The notes under the pieces are model-generated. The model was not told the DNA's origin. It worked only from the letters and a program-made list of their open reading frames with translations, and made no database searches. Of a DNA stretch of 64,000 bases, positions 37,175 through 51,052 are shown piece by piece (within the stretch, counting starts at the first letter, position 1; the number at the start of each line of letters is the position of its first letter). The stretch comes from Strigops habroptila (Eukaryota > Chordata > Aves > Psittaciformes > Psittacidae). A program made the translations under genes and the position numbers. The DNA lies in NCBI RefSeq assembly GCF_004027225.2, contig NC_044282.2, positions 49,010,576-49,074,575 on the forward strand, given 5' to 3'.

Positions 37175-40100
37175 ACTGTCTCTATAGCAATCATCTACTG
37201 GTCTGGATGATACTTGAGAAGGGGAGGACTTGCATACAGTCTGAACACATGCAGACCCAAAGGTTCCATAGGTCAGGATAGTGACCCAACTAGCACAGGC
37301 CCATCCTTGATCTTCTCTTGAAGCCACGTCACCAGAAAACCCCAAATGCAAAAGACATTGAGAAAGATGCAGTGGAAAACCAACGGCTCAGTAACTTGGG
37401 CACTTCATTAAAGCAAGAGAAATATGCACTTATTCTGTCATTTTATACCCATGTAATAATGTAGAATGACTGGAGAGTCCAGGAAGAAGAAGGAGCTGGA
37501 CTGGTTCCTTTCTGGCATTCCTACAGCATCCCCTGTAAAGCACCAAAAGTCCTGCTTAGCCTTAGTAGCTTTTGTCAGAATCATGTTCAATGAAGAGGCC
37601 TTTTCATTGAACTTAGGTCTCATCTTTACTAAGCATATGCAAAAGAAGAATATTTTGGTGGTAGTAGGCTAATGATTTTGTAGCTTTGTTTCATGGGGCC
37701 ACCAAAACCAGTTCTCTGGCGGCAGAACAAAAAAAACCCAAACCCCTCTCTTTTCGTCTAGCTTTTGCTGTTTAAGCACAAGATTGAAAAAGCCTACCAA
37801 TGACACACATGAGGTCAAACACAGACTCCATTGTCCTTCCTCCACACACCCTCCCAAAACACCATTTTAGCTGAAATGCTCCAAAGGGAAACACATAAAA
37901 AGAGGTTGAGACAGATGTCTGGCAGGGATATTTTCAATTCAGTGGTTGGAGTCTGATAAGGTTCTAAACAACAAAAAACAACGTTCCTCTTGACTAACAG
38001 TTAGTCAACCTTAACAACAGACAGTCAGCTATCTTTGCTTGTAAATGTAATAAGGAAGTACAGAATGCCGGACTGTTGCAGTTTTGCCCATAATATTAAG
38101 TTGTAATAGATAATTACAGGTATCTAGACGGGCAGCTGTTTCTCTGAATTAATACTGTCCTTTCACTTTTTTTGATTTAGATAAGACATCAAAAATGTTA
38201 AAAATGAGTAGTCATTCATTATATAAAGCAGCAGCTGAGCGGTAGGTGGAGGAATAGTTGTTTGTTCCTATTCCTAAGCAAACACACACTCAGATTCATT
38301 TTAAAAATTCATTTTATTTTGATGGCAAAAAAGTGATCTTTAATGACACAGAGTTTTGACTGGTAAATCTTCTTTGCAGTTTTTCCTGTTTAATCTTTGA
38401 AAGCTGATGTAGCTAATTCCAATTGCCGTCAGCATCAGCTTTATTCCCTTGAAAGAATTTGCTCTCTTTTTAGTTTTCCCTTAATGTTTTGACTCCTTAC
38501 CAGAAATTCTAATCTCCTTAAGGTGTTGGCGGGAGCCATAAAGTTCACCAAAACTAAAGCTTGTGTCTAACCAAGCATCCCATTATCAGGACCACCCAAG
38601 AGATCTGGGTTCGTCACAGAAACAGTATATTCCTTCATAAGATTTTCCAGGATCAGAAAGGAAAGAGAATTAGGGGTATTGATTGGTCAGGTTAGAAAAA
38701 GGTTATGAAGATCATTCCATCTAAGTAACACAGTCTTTTAGATGTTTTGGGGCAAATACATTCAGGTCTATTTGCTTATTACAGCCAGTCTGTTTATCAG
38801 GATTATTCGATTTCATGCAGCCATCTTGGTGCTGGGTCTCACACCTTGTGTTAAGGAACTTCCCTTGGTAATTTATGACCTGCCTTTGTTCGAACTCCCC
38901 TCTCTCTGCATGCTGGCACTGGGTCCTATGTGAGATGGAAACCCAATGCGAGCTGTGAGGTGCTATTGCACCTCTTGGTTATAAACTTTCCCCCAGCCAC
39001 AGCTTTGCGAGCTGAAGCCTCCATTACTGCGAAATGCTGCCCAAGCTGAGCCATGGAGGAGCGTAGATGTTACCCCATGATGTGACAGGAGGGCAGAGTG
39101 CTCCCCAGGAATTGGCCTGTCCTGCAGTAAGAGACCCAAAATCAGGTGTGAGCATCAGTTTTCACTTTATTTCTCTTAGGGAAGTGAAAGCCCAGAATGG
39201 GAATGGCTCTGGAAACTCTGAAGCATTTTGATTGTTTCAGCACAGGTTGGGAGTTGCCGCTGTAGCACCTATTGAAAAAACAGCGGTTTGCATCACAAGA
39301 GCAGGATGAGACATAGTGATACTTGAGCTAAGTCACTGCTGCTTCCCAGAACAGTTCAAGGTGATGACTAGTCCCAGAGTAGCTGGCATTCTACTATAGG
39401 AAAGTTTCCTTCTTTCACTGTCTCATACAGTAGTGATTATAATCTGCCAGATCAATCTTTCCTTTCCTGGAGCTGAAATCTCCATGACTGACAGAAGATC
39501 ATATTTGGAGGCTCCACAGTTCTGAAATTGGCTTATTCTGGAATTCTGCCAGTGTCACAGCCTGGCAAAGTAGAAGGATCAGAATTACACTTGGCTATTC
39601 AGTCGGCCTTGCGAACTGTTGCATCATTGCTGCTGGCTGTTACAAGCTTTTGAGTTTAAGGGACAGCTCTAGTTTAGTCTTGGGATCATTTCCATTAATT
39701 TTCACATACCCAAAACCTGGAAAAAAAAAATATACACTTCTCAAGTCCATTGCACCTTGAAAACATAAAATTTCTCTGTTCAATATTCCTTTGTCCATCC
39801 TAGCTGAAGAAGCCAGGAAAATAAGTATGCAAAATGCCTGTAAGTAACAGACTGGGGACGCACGTCAAAAGATTAGGTGACAACAGCTATTCATTCATGC
39901 CTTGTGAGACAGAAATAAAAAGACTTTAAGTTCATTTCCTCCCCACACCTCCACTCTTTTCTAAGGTGAACAGAAAGGATTCCTGTAGTATACAAGTTAT
40001 TTTAAGATCTTGAACAACTTACAGATCTAACACCTTTTTTCATGTGCATAAATAACCCCACCTGTTGCAGTATCATATATATGTGATCATTAAAATAGAT

Positions 40101-41999
40101 GCAAGTAAAAAATAGTAGTATACTACATTTCAATCTAAAAATGATTCTAGGAACAAAGCACAGATATGAGATACAGGCTTTTCCTATTTCAAAAAGACAA
40201 AGAGCATTCTCCAGTCTGAAGTGGATTTTCCAGTGTCAAAACCTATTATGCACTCATCAACATTTTTAAAGTTCCTGAAAATTGAAAAAAATAGAGATTT
40301 TCCTTGGCCAAGCTGTTAAAGTTCACAGACAACGTTGTGTCACTGTGATAGTAGGAGTTGCCTAAGTGTTGCTAGGGATGCATCAAATTTGTCTCAGCTT
40401 CACGATTTCATGTGTCCCCTTTCACTGTTGCATTTGAAACAACCACATTTCTCCAGGAGTTAATGAAGCACTTTTCCCTCATTTTTCAATAGAAATCTGA
40501 GACACAAACTGAGAAAGCTCCAAAATATTTTCTAATAAAGTAGGCACAAGACGTGAGAAGACACCATATCTACTCCAAACCATTTGCAGGCTGATCCTTA
40601 GTAAAGTGGAACAGCCATACTTCAGAGAAGAAAGAGATCTGAGACCAAACTTCCTGCAACTTGTTCCCAGTGAACTAAAAAGCCATGGTGAGAAGGTAGT
40701 TATTTTTAAGGTGATATTTTGGCTTCTTTGTTTGTTGGTCATACCACATTTTCAGCACCTAGAAATCCTCTGCTTATGACAATGTCTGAATGAAATGTTG
40801 TTACTGATGTAACAATTATCTCCTCACCCTGCAGCTTTCAAGTTATGACTTAATGCTGAGAAAACTGTGGGCTAAGTGAGTGAAATAACTTTAGTACCTT
40901 CAAAGGATGTGGTTAGAATAGTCTCTAGGGGTGGGAAGAGAGTTTTCCCTTGCAGTTGATAGAGTAGCAACAACAGAGTGGCTTTTCAATTGCTGACGTA
41001 TTGCAGCTCAGGGCTTTTAGCCCCTGTTTGCTGCACCCACACACGATCTGGTGCAGTCACTTAAAAAGCATATAGCAACCTCTCAGCTCAAGGAGTCCCT
41101 TCAAAGCAAGCTTCAGTCACCCAGGGGGCCAGCAATCTATAGAGGCTGCTTTTTGTGTCCCTGAGACAGTGTATCACATTGGCTTTGCTGCACTGGGACC
41201 ACGCTATGCTCATGGTGGAGAAAGAGGATTTGCTTTTCATTAATTCTGTTACTATAAAAAAAAATTCCTGTAGGATATTCTGTAGCTAGAGCACTGAATC
41301 ATTTCTGAAACTTCCTATTCAAATATTTGTTTTATATGGCAATGGTATTAGTAATGTGCAAGTTTTATGCACTGCTATTTCCTCCCACACCCATTCAAAA
41401 CTAACAAGAGCCAGCCTGTCAAAATAAGCATGTGAGTTATAGATCAGCTATAACATGCTTCAAATAGCCAGTGTTCCAGCCTAGGTGATACCATATAACT
41501 CTGCTTTCCCTGTGCTTGTAAAACTGCACAGTCTACAATTCACAAAAATAAAGCCTACGAACTGAAGTCTGGATTTATTCCATCTCATTGTAGATACATA
41601 AATTGGGTGCTTAAGAATGGAGAATTTTCTCCTATGTTTGACAGAAAGAGACAGCCTTTAGCTCACGTAGGATTTAACCTGTCCTTAAGGAAGGCCATTG
41701 CTGGCTACTGGTGGAGCTCAAGGTGACCCTGATTTTGCTTAGGTGCCTCAGTTGCATACTTCATTTTCAAGGAGAAGGAGCCAGGGCTATCTCGGAAGCT
41801 CCAAAAAGCTTATAGGAAGGCTGAGCTCTCTCTTTCCAGTTTGGCCCCTTTGCACGGACTGCATCCGCATGTTGCCTTGGAGGTTGCCTCTGGCAATTCT
41901 CTGTGGTGCCAGCTGCTCCCAGTACTGAACACCTCCTATGTATATTGTCCCGTAGGCTATATTCAAAACGATCAGGAAATGGGAGCAAGTAATGTGTCT

Positions 42000-42992
42000 G
42001 CAATGTTTGCTCATGTGGGGTAATAAAAATGAAAGCTGACTCTGAGGAGCTGCAGAGGGGCCTTATTCTACAGAATGACTGGGTAATAAAATGGCAGAGG
42101 AAATCCAATGTTGATAAATGCAAAGCAGTTCACAAGGGGGAAAAATAACCTTAACTGCATGACCCAGTAATGGGCTCTGATGTGGTCTTAATCACTGAGG
42201 TGGCACAGAAATCCTGGGAGTCATGAATACAGCCATAGTCACAGACTGTCACATTCAGCATAGCAAATAGTAGTGGTCAAAAAAGCAAGTCAGTACCAAC
42301 AACTATTCGAAAGAAATACAGAACAAACCAGAAGCCAACAGTGTGTCACTATAAATCCGTACTGCTTCTGTATCCTGAATATTGAGTGGGATTCTGGTTT
42401 CCCATCCCAAAAGGTATAGCAGAAACAGAAAAGGAACGGTGAAATGAGATCTTTCATAAAAGGAATTATAAAATAGACTGAGATTCTTCAGCTGGGAAAA
42501 GAGATGGGATATAATAAAGGGTCTATAAAATCATGAATGGCAGCGAGAAAGTAAGTACAGAATTACTGTTTGCTGTCTCCTCTGCAGTAACGAGGGGGTA
42601 TCAAACGAAATTAGGAGGCTTGAATGACACAAGTTCAAACAAAGAGTTACTTTTTTATATATACAATTAAATTATGGAATGCCTGGCCACAGGATGCTGC
42701 TGTTGCTAAGAGCACATGAGGGCTCAAAAGCAAATCAGAAGAATTCACTGAAGAAAAATCCGCTGATGGATATCAAATAGAAAGGCACTGCTGCTGGTTC
42801 AGCAAGCAAACCAGCTGCAAATCACTGAGAGAGGGGCCTGAGAGGCTGCTATGAGGGTGTGCCATTATATGCTTGCATCGTTCTTGTCCTCTCCCATGGG
42901 CATTCACTGCTGCCCTGTGAGAGAGAAGATACTGCACCGGTACTGCACCAGATGGACCACTGGACTGACTCTGTATGGTCATTGTTATGTTT
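42000..42992 (+). mobile_element. Ancient CR1/L3-type LINE remnant, RT tail and 3' UTR
   Basis: Decayed reading frames retain order and wording of the CR1/L3 ORF2 C-terminus: ADSEELQRGL and NVDKCKAVH near 42,030-42,130, NPGSHEYSHSH near 42,210, then SWEKRWDII near 42,500 and YQIERHCCW near 42,770. The 3' end carries a CCAGATGGACCACTGGACTG stretch followed by GTATGGTCATTGTTATGTTTT, typical of the 3' untranslated end of old CR1/L3 elements. Many stops and indels show great age. The left boundary is uncertain because a possible worn-down FADD region lies just upstream. Confidence 0.8.
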
Positions 42993-43769
42993 TCAGTGTA
43001 GCTACAAAACTCCTACGCCTGAAGATGAGAAAAGATCATTCTAAGTAAGATCATACACGTTTTTGTCTGGCTGATGTCATCACTTAAGCAAATGGAAGGT
43101 AAAAAAAATGCTTATGGAAATCCAAACAGGAAGCAATTTGCAAACAAAAAGGCACAGGCTGGTTCCTGCAGAGCTACTACTCTTCATGCTCCACAGGACC
43201 TGAAAGAGACCTCTGCTACCTGCAGCCAGAGCACAGATGGAGAAGGACAATGAAATTATCTGATTCTTTTTTTTTTTTTTTCCTCCAGATTATGGCAGAT
43301 CTGACGCTTATCGTTTGAAAGCCAGGACACACCTGGGCAGTAGCAGCACAGTACTGAGCCAGAATCATGACAGACAGTAACTCTCCCCAGCTAATACATT
43401 CTGATGAAATGGGCAGCACTCAAGGAAAACTCTCTGATTTTAGTGCTCTCATGGACTTCAGCCTTCAGTGCCAGCAGCGTGGTAGCACTGAGAGTATAGC
43501 ATGAAGCAAGGCTTTGTTCCAAACAACACAGAATTGGCTCATCTAACCAGCCCTACCTCTGGGTGTATGGTGACCTTCCTGATTAGCCTTTTAAAAGCCT
43601 TTCACTATATATGGCACTTTCAGACTTGGCAAGATAAATCTGAAGGGAGAGCAAAGGGATGTCTCATGATGCAAGTACTAAAGCATTCTTGGATTTTCAA
43701 GGAAAAATACACAAAACAACTTCCTGACTCAAAAAGAGCTGTATCTGGCATGGGAAACTTCTACACTAG
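42993..43769. other. Spacer between ancient LINE remnants
   Basis: Unique sequence with a 15-T tract at 43,267-43,281. It may contain further eroded LINE sequence, since an open frame at 43,501-43,863 runs into the recognised endonuclease end. I cannot support a gene. Confidence 0.5.
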
Positions 43770-45290
43770 ACCTCATCCTGACAGGGAAATATTAATCACA
43801 AAATTTAGAGTTTGCTTAGGTGGAAGTGATAATGACTTGGGTTTATGTTTAATGCGCTTTTAAAATGCATTTTACATGTTTTACATGTAAGCAGGATAAA
43901 GCCTAACCAATCATTGACTTAAAAGATCCTATTCCACAAAGCTGAAAAAAACAGATGTATCAGCCAGCCTGGAAGAGAAAATTTAAACCAACAAAAATGT
44001 GAACAATTTACAGCAACTCAGAAAAAATTCATTCAATCTTCGAAAAGCCACAATTAAGAAAGATGCACACACTGGTTAAACCAACATCCTTCTTGAAGAA
44101 ACTTAATGTTTTGCCAATACTTCTGCAGACAAAATAGGGCAACCAGGTAATTACAGGCCTGTCAGTTTGACGTCTATTCCAGGCAGAGTGATGGAGTTGC
44201 TGATAGGAAAGTCAATTAATAAAGTATTAGAACAGTGCAATTTAATTAATGGCAATCAACACAGATTAATGGAAGAAAGATCTTATTGAATTAATGTGCT
44301 ATTTTTATAAGACTACAAATTTGGTGGATAAAAGCAATTGTGGTAATATCGTATACTTTGACTTGGGATGCATTTTCCATACAGTATTACAAACAATTCT
44401 GACAGGAATCAGAACTAATATGATGAACACACCTGGCCAACAAACTTATTTTAAAGCTGGCTAGTGTTAGAACTAACAGTGCAATATAATGTAGGGCTAT
44501 CAGACAGTGGGTTCTGCAGGGACTGCTGAAGAGGCTTGTGCTTATAAATAATGCTGTTGGCAAGGGGGGAGAAAGCAGTGCCTTTGATAATAATATTTTT
44601 CAATGAAACAAAATTTGGAAGAGGGCAGAAGTGTGCAATGCCTTTTTAGCATTTCTTGAGGAGCAAGGTGCAAAAGAAGTAAGTCGCTTCACATGTAACC
44701 CAGCATAAAAGATCTATTTAAAAACAAACATTTCAGGCCTTACTCACATAAGAGTACTTTTCTGGGAAGCTAAGACTGAAAAATGAACTGAAGGTCCTGG
44801 CAGACAACTGTTTGAGCCCCAGAGCCTGTCTGAAATCATGTTGCCAAAAGGGCCAGTACAATCTTTTTTTGTGTGCAAAAGATAGCATCAAAGGGCAGTA
44901 AAGAGGTTGTATTACTTCTGCATTTTGGCATTGGTAAAAGCTATCGGAATAATGTTGGTCCTGATGTCAGCAACTCAAGAAGGATGTTGGCAAATTGGAA
45001 GTAGTTCAGAGAAGAACCACAAGAATATGAATGAAAAAACAAAGGCTGTAAAGTGGAGTGATTCCACAGGGTAAGTCTATTTAGATTTAGTGTATCAAAG
45101 TAAAAGCTAGGGAATTACTTGATTGTGGTTTGTAAGTGCTTTCATGTGGAACAGACACTGTCTAATAAGGGAGTTTTTGCTCTGGTAGAAAAATATACAA
45201 GGAAATCCAATGGAGAGCTGAAGGCACATTTCAATTAGGTTAAAGATAGGCAACTACTGCAAACATTTACCATGTACTGTGACAGAGATG
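43770..45290 (+). mobile_element. Second ancient CR1/L3-type LINE remnant, endonuclease end through RT tail
   Basis: Fragments in CR1/L3 order are visible: LGGSDNDLGL near 43,815-43,845 (end of the endonuclease domain), NYRPVSLTSIPGRVMELL at about 44,150-44,205 (RT motif 1), GNIVYFDLGCIFHT near 44,343-44,385 (degenerate motif A), and KLEVVQRRTTRI near 44,995-45,030 (RT tail). Stops and frameshifts throughout mean it is a fossil. It sits about 0.8 kb after another ancient fragment in the same orientation, and the two may be separate insertions, since both carry RT-tail sequence. Confidence 0.8.
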
Positions 45291-48200
45291 GATGTCTTTT
45301 CTGTCTAATCCTTCTTGAGTCTTGCTCTTGTTCAACAGGAATCAATTCCAGGTAAGCTAATGACCCACATTGAAGAGTCAGAAATGGTCTTAAGATAGTT
45401 TATGTCCTTAACATGTTAACACAACTGTGCAAACTATATCAACATACATTTTAAAGTTAATAAAATAAAGATGTTACTGATTGAAGACTGGAATCCAAAT
45501 TTAGCTAATGGGAGTTTCTTGTGTACATCAGGAGGTGCTTTGTGAATGATGGGGGTGGTGTTTCTTTCTAGCTCTGCTTTGGGAATCTGCTTGGTTTTCA
45601 GTGCTACCCAAAAAAATCTGGCAACACGAGATTGCAACGAGGTTTTGGAGAACAGCTCCTAAAAGCATATCCTGTTGTCATGTTTCAATCTCACATTTGC
45701 CTCCACCAGCATCATGCTGATGAGTGTGACTGAGGTACCAAAACCTGCCTAAGAGGGATCTGGTTCAGGTTATGTACTTGTCTGTAAAATAACTTCCCAA
45801 AGTTATTCCTAAAGTGAAAAATTTATGTTATACCTCCCTAAAAGAAAAGATACCTTAATAGCAACTAGCTTGAGTATGTTAAATCCCAAAAGGTTAGGAA
45901 TAACTAGTCATAGTATTTCATAGCTTCCCTTGCATACAAGGGTTTCCCTGGAATGTGCAAACATAGCACTTCTTTTCCTGATCTTACACCCACGGATGTG
46001 CTCTACTCACCTGGCCTATTACAAAAGAAATAAGCCCACCCTTTTTCTTCTCTTAGCAATACTAGTATAACTTAAAATGTGGGAAATATCAAAGGCATGC
46101 CATTTACATCTGACCACTGAGGTAGTGCTTTTCCTCAGGTAATTTCATAAAGCTAAAAGAGAGGACCTTTCAGAAGAGAATTCCTCCCATGTAAGATTGA
46201 TTTCAATTAGTGAGGGATAACATTGATATGGATATATATAACACAACCACTTTTTAGCTTCTGGGAATGATGCCATCTGCGAATAAAGAGAGCTAGTGGT
46301 AACAGAGAACTGTAAGTTCTGACTGGGGTAGCCAACAGTCCAGAGTCTTGTTAGTCTGATTTGGAGGGCAGTATTGTGCTTTAGAAGGTCAATTTGCTCA
46401 CGCTCATGCTATCTGAGACCCATCAGCAATGCATCCGACACACAGATGGGGCTTTCTGAACTACCAGGAATGGCTAGGCTGGGAACATGCTATAGATACA
46501 GCTAAAACCTGGGTATGTAATACTATCACTTTGAAAAATCTAATGCATTACTGAGATCTGGAACCAGAGACAAATCACTGATTCCTGGGCCAAGGACTGC
46601 TTTGCCTCCTAGGCAGAACGCTCTCCCATACACAGAGATTTGTCCTGCAGTCAACTAAGATACTTCTTACATGCCAGACGAATAAACATATGAAGGCAAA
46701 CCTCACAGCACTGCAGTTAAGAGCTTTTTTTTTTCAATTTCTGTACAATATAACAAGAAGGCAGTTTGCAGAAATGTTGGACCTGCTTCTCTCTACCTCA
46801 TTTAAGTGGCTTCTGTACATAAATTACTTTACAGAGTGCCTTTTTTTTTCTTTTTATTGCACTGTAGTCAGTTGTAAATCTTGCTCTGAGTTGTTCAATA
46901 ACACCTTTTTTTTGTTGTTTGAGTGAAGAATGAAGCCTAAGGCTTGATTCTGACTACAGATATGGCACATAGGTATTTATCCCTACATACTTTGTTGTAT
47001 CCTTATTGCACACACATGTAAGCCCCACACGTGCAGTTCATGCAAATGGGTACATTTCCTGTCAAGTTACCTCTTGACAGCAGCTCATTTAATAAAAAAT
47101 GGATTCACATACCAAAAGTCAAAATCACACCTCTTTTTAAAGAACAAGATGCTTGTCTCCATGCCTTTGAATTGCCGTTTCTGATGTATGGAGAAAAGAC
47201 TTGTCCCTTTCCTGTTCCATGATTTACCATTTTGCTTAGCCTTCCTTACTAACATACTAAAGTTCTAGTGTAAATTATTACAAAAAATGGTTACAAAAAA
47301 TAGAAAACCATATCCAAGTTGGCATGGGGATCGAGCCTTGACAACTGGTGGGGAGGTACTTGCAAGCATATTTTGAGCTAGCTATTTGGATTAATTTTGC
47401 TGGAATGAGACTGTCTTCTCAATATGACAGTTCTCAACACTTAATAGTTGTTTAATGTTCCCAATAGGCTCAGCTTTGCACTTTGTAAATCAGCAAAAAA
47501 TAAAATTAAGGTCTTTATTTTACCACTTTAAAAATTATTATCCTTTTTGCTCTGGCTTGTGTTTGTATGCTGGTAATATATTTTCTCTAAAGGGACAAGG
47601 AGCAGACTGACCTGGAAAAGGGAGTGTTTTTTATGTAGAACTGTCTTTGATCACTCACAAGACTTGTGCTCTGTTCTAAGCTCATTGACATCAATGGAAA
47701 AAAGACTGCAGTTGGCTTGGAGGGGAGGGCTGGCTCCTGTCCACACAGAGTCTGTATACACAAAAGCAGATGCTAAAAGATAAGTCAGAGTTACAAAAAA
47801 GATATTTTTCCTTACACAAGGTTAGATTTATAACAAACTTTTCATGTAATATTTTTTTCTTAGTCCCTGAAACACAAAAGTCCAATTTCTACATCTACCG
47901 TTGCTGTTTATCTGAAGATAAACCTTGGATACAGAAAAGGGGAGACCTTAGTGGATACTTTCCATAGCATGAAAATGGAAGGCCTCCTCCACAGATTTTC
48001 CCAGGACACTGAAGATTAGGAAAAGGGAAAATACCCCCCCCCCCCATCTGCATTTCCTGAAGGAAGAGCCATTTCGGAGAGGGAACTCAACAATATAGTA
48101 ATGGACATGGTCATCGAAAAAGTGGATAATCGCAGAGTCTGTTTAAAAGAAACTTCTAATGGGATTGTCTCTCTTGGTGACAGTTTCCAGATAATGTAAA

Positions 48201-50689
48201 TCAGCACGATGAAGTCCAGAGATGAAAAGTCAGTCAGTAAACAGTCCTAAAAGGAATCCTCCCCAGCTCATGTAGGGGAAAGGAGGCAATCTTCATTCTG
48301 ACATGTATCAGTATCTTCAGAAAGGTCATGGGGAGATCATGGTAGTTTTGTTGTATGCCATTCTGCTGGCTACTTCCTTGATTGATTCAGTAACTGGTTT
48401 ATATTGCAGATTCAGAAAATTCATCTTATTCAATTGAATGAGAAAATATAATGAACAACATTTGCCACTATCATCCCATTTTATGTCAAACAACAGTCTC
48501 CAAGTACTGTAAACATGACATTTATGCTTGGACCAGCCAACAGCACTGCTTTGGCCCAGGCATTCTGGCCAATGCGTTTCAAATCAAGCATCTCTTTCCT
48601 TGGTTAATGCTTCCTACAGAAGCACCACAGCTGAGCAAGGCAGGCAGCAGTTACACAAAACTTCACTGCTGACTTGGTCTTCAGACTTTGATCTGACTTT
48701 TAGGACCTGATTCCTTTTACATCCCACATGTTATATGCTGACCTTCCCTACAATTTCAGCTGACTGACAGACTTACATCAATAAAAACTGGCACAGGATT
48801 ATGTACACCTGATGTCTCTATGAGGCATATAGAGATTTGCTCATTCAGAGCTTATTCCTTTAACATTGGACTGAAATGGCAATACTTTCATTGACATATC
48901 TGAGAATAGAAGCAGTTTATAAAGTGTTAAGTTTGGGGAAAGATTCCATAGAAAAGGAAAGTAAAATTATTAAAATATACTGGAAGAGCAAAATTCCAAT
49001 GGATAGATAACTGTGTCATTCCCACTACATGTATCCTTCCATGACTCTTAGAGTAGGATGAAATCCAGAAATTTATAACATCTTCCTTACAAACTTGAAT
49101 ATTTACAGCAAGTGTGTCCTATTTCACCCTGAATTACTTCTTCAGATGCTATGAAAAATCAGGAGTTTCCAACCACAGGCTTAGAATGAACTAGATTTTT
49201 CATCCCTTTCTCCTTTCAGTCCTTTCTCTGGTTGGGCTTGGCGGCTCTGGGCAGCCTTTCCAGAGCTGCTAGGGACTATGGCTCCAGCTGATGCTGGGTA
49301 ACTAAGCAAGTTAAACAGAAAACATTGGTCTAGAGAACAAAGGTTGATGCAAGATTCTAGGTCTCTCATGCTTTGTCATAGTCAGAAGGAGTATGCAGGG
49401 AGAGAGAGAAGGGGAGAAATTGTGTAAAAAACCATCTACTAAGAAAAGAATGTTTGATTTGGATCACAGGATGTGAGACTGGAGAATGTATTGCATAACT
49501 TTATGGCTTGTCTTTATTTGCAATGATTCAGTATCCAGCACTGCTCATCCCATTTCTAAAAATGGTATTGAAAAGTTACAGAGTATTCAGAGGTGATGGG
49601 AATAAGCGAGGAATGGGAGGAAAATACCTTTTCATCTTACAACAAATAGCAATGACTGTGTCTGCAGGTCATCCTACAGGTCACTGCAGATCTCTGGTTC
49701 TGTGTCCTTCCCTAGTACCCAAGGGACATTCACCAGGCCAAACTCCTTCTGTTGCTGGAGGCTCATTGTCTCCACGCCAAACTTAAGATCACGATGATCC
49801 TTTCTCAGTAGCATTTACCTTATACCTGTGCAGGTGCAACGCTGTAGAGGGAGAGCTGCCCCTCACCACAGCTGTTTCTGAAGACTCCTCTGTCAAGGCT
49901 AGCCCCTGCTGGAAGAATCCTTATAGCCTCTGTGGAGCCCTGCTCCTGGGGTAGAGGTATTCCCCTCTACCCCAAAGCAGGCACCTCCGGAACAACCTTC
50001 TCTGTCAGGGTTATTTCATTATTAGCATGCTTGTTTCTCCCTACCCTTTGAAAACAAGCATCATCCAAATCCGCAGGTCCTCACCCCAAAGCAACCCTTC
50101 TCCCATTTCTGACCCTCCCCTGTGCTGATGTGGGAAAGAGGGAGACAAGACCCGGCCAGCCCCTTGGCATCACCCTACCAGGGCTGCAGCTCCAGGACAG
50201 AGCCCGGCTCTCCGAGAGGGATTCACAACCAATCCCCAGACAAAAACTAGGCAGCTCGTTAGTTCAGGGAGCCGCTCATCAAACTTTAATATATATCCAA
50301 ACTCCTGTTACTTAAACAAATAAAAGGGAAGCGGGTGAAAAAAAACCCAGCAGACCGCAGTGGTGCGGGGCGGGGACAACCCGACCTCATTCATGGCTTT
50401 CTCTGGGCAGGGCGAAAAGGTTTAGGTTCCCCCCGTCCCCCTTGCCTCCCCCGTTTCAATTTTGGGATGGATTAAGACAAGGCTGGAGTCGGGAGAACTC
50501 CTCCCACCCCACTGCACGGGGAAGCGACCGCTTTATCTCCCGTAAGTACGCGGAGGGCCGCGGTGCCGGGAAAAAAAAACAAAACTGATTTCTTCATTGA
50601 GAAAAACAGCACGCCCGACTCGGGCGCTGCTTCTAGGGGCCTTTACTCCATTAGCATCTTTGTTGCTATTTATTAATTTGGTAAGATAT
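45291..50689. other. Intergenic DNA immediately upstream of the TRIB2 CpG island
   Basis: No supported coding exon or named transposon. A 12-C tract lies at 48,034-48,045. The composition becomes gradually less AT-rich from about 49,600, as expected on approach to the island. The last 100 bases (about 50,600-50,700) are AT-rich with homeodomain-type TAATTAA cores just before the GC-rich boundary. Confidence 0.6.
48034..48045 (+). repeat. C homopolymer tract (12 C)
   Basis: An uninterrupted run of twelve C in otherwise AT-rich DNA, with no associated element seen. Confidence 0.9.
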
Positions 50690-51052
50690 TAAAATTAATT
50701 AACATCTCGCATCGCAAGGGCAGTCACCCGAGAGGCTAGACCTGCCAGTGCTGAGGCGGCGGGCGGAGCCGCGGCCGGAATCGCACCGGTGCGCTCTGCT
50801 GCGTACTGGTACAAGGGCCCCGGCTCGGCGGGCCGTCCCCTGGGCCCCGGCGCAGCCCGTCAGCGCGGCGGAAGAACGCCTCACCTTGTTTACCCCGAGC
50901 GCGGCCGGCGGCGGGGGGAGGTGGCGGGGGCGGGGCCGGGGCGGGGCGCGGTGGGGCCGGGCCAGGCGGTGGCGGCGGGACAGTCAGCCTGCGCGCTGGG
51001 CACCGTGCGGCGGCCGGCAGCGAGGCACGGAGGCAGCCAGCGTCCCCGCCAC

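Larger units (their letters stand above)
31611..41999. other. Long intergenic stretch with small direct and inverted repeats
   Basis: About 10 kb without a supported gene or named mobile element. It contains a 37-nt strong hairpin at 33,609-33,645 and a pair of 65-bp direct repeats at 36,640-36,704 and 37,111-37,174. Confidence 0.6.

Noticed and set aside
43501-43863. 120-codon open frame as a possible gene
   Set aside because: Its C-terminal part reads as the eroded end of a CR1/L3 endonuclease, so it belongs to a LINE fossil and not to a host gene.
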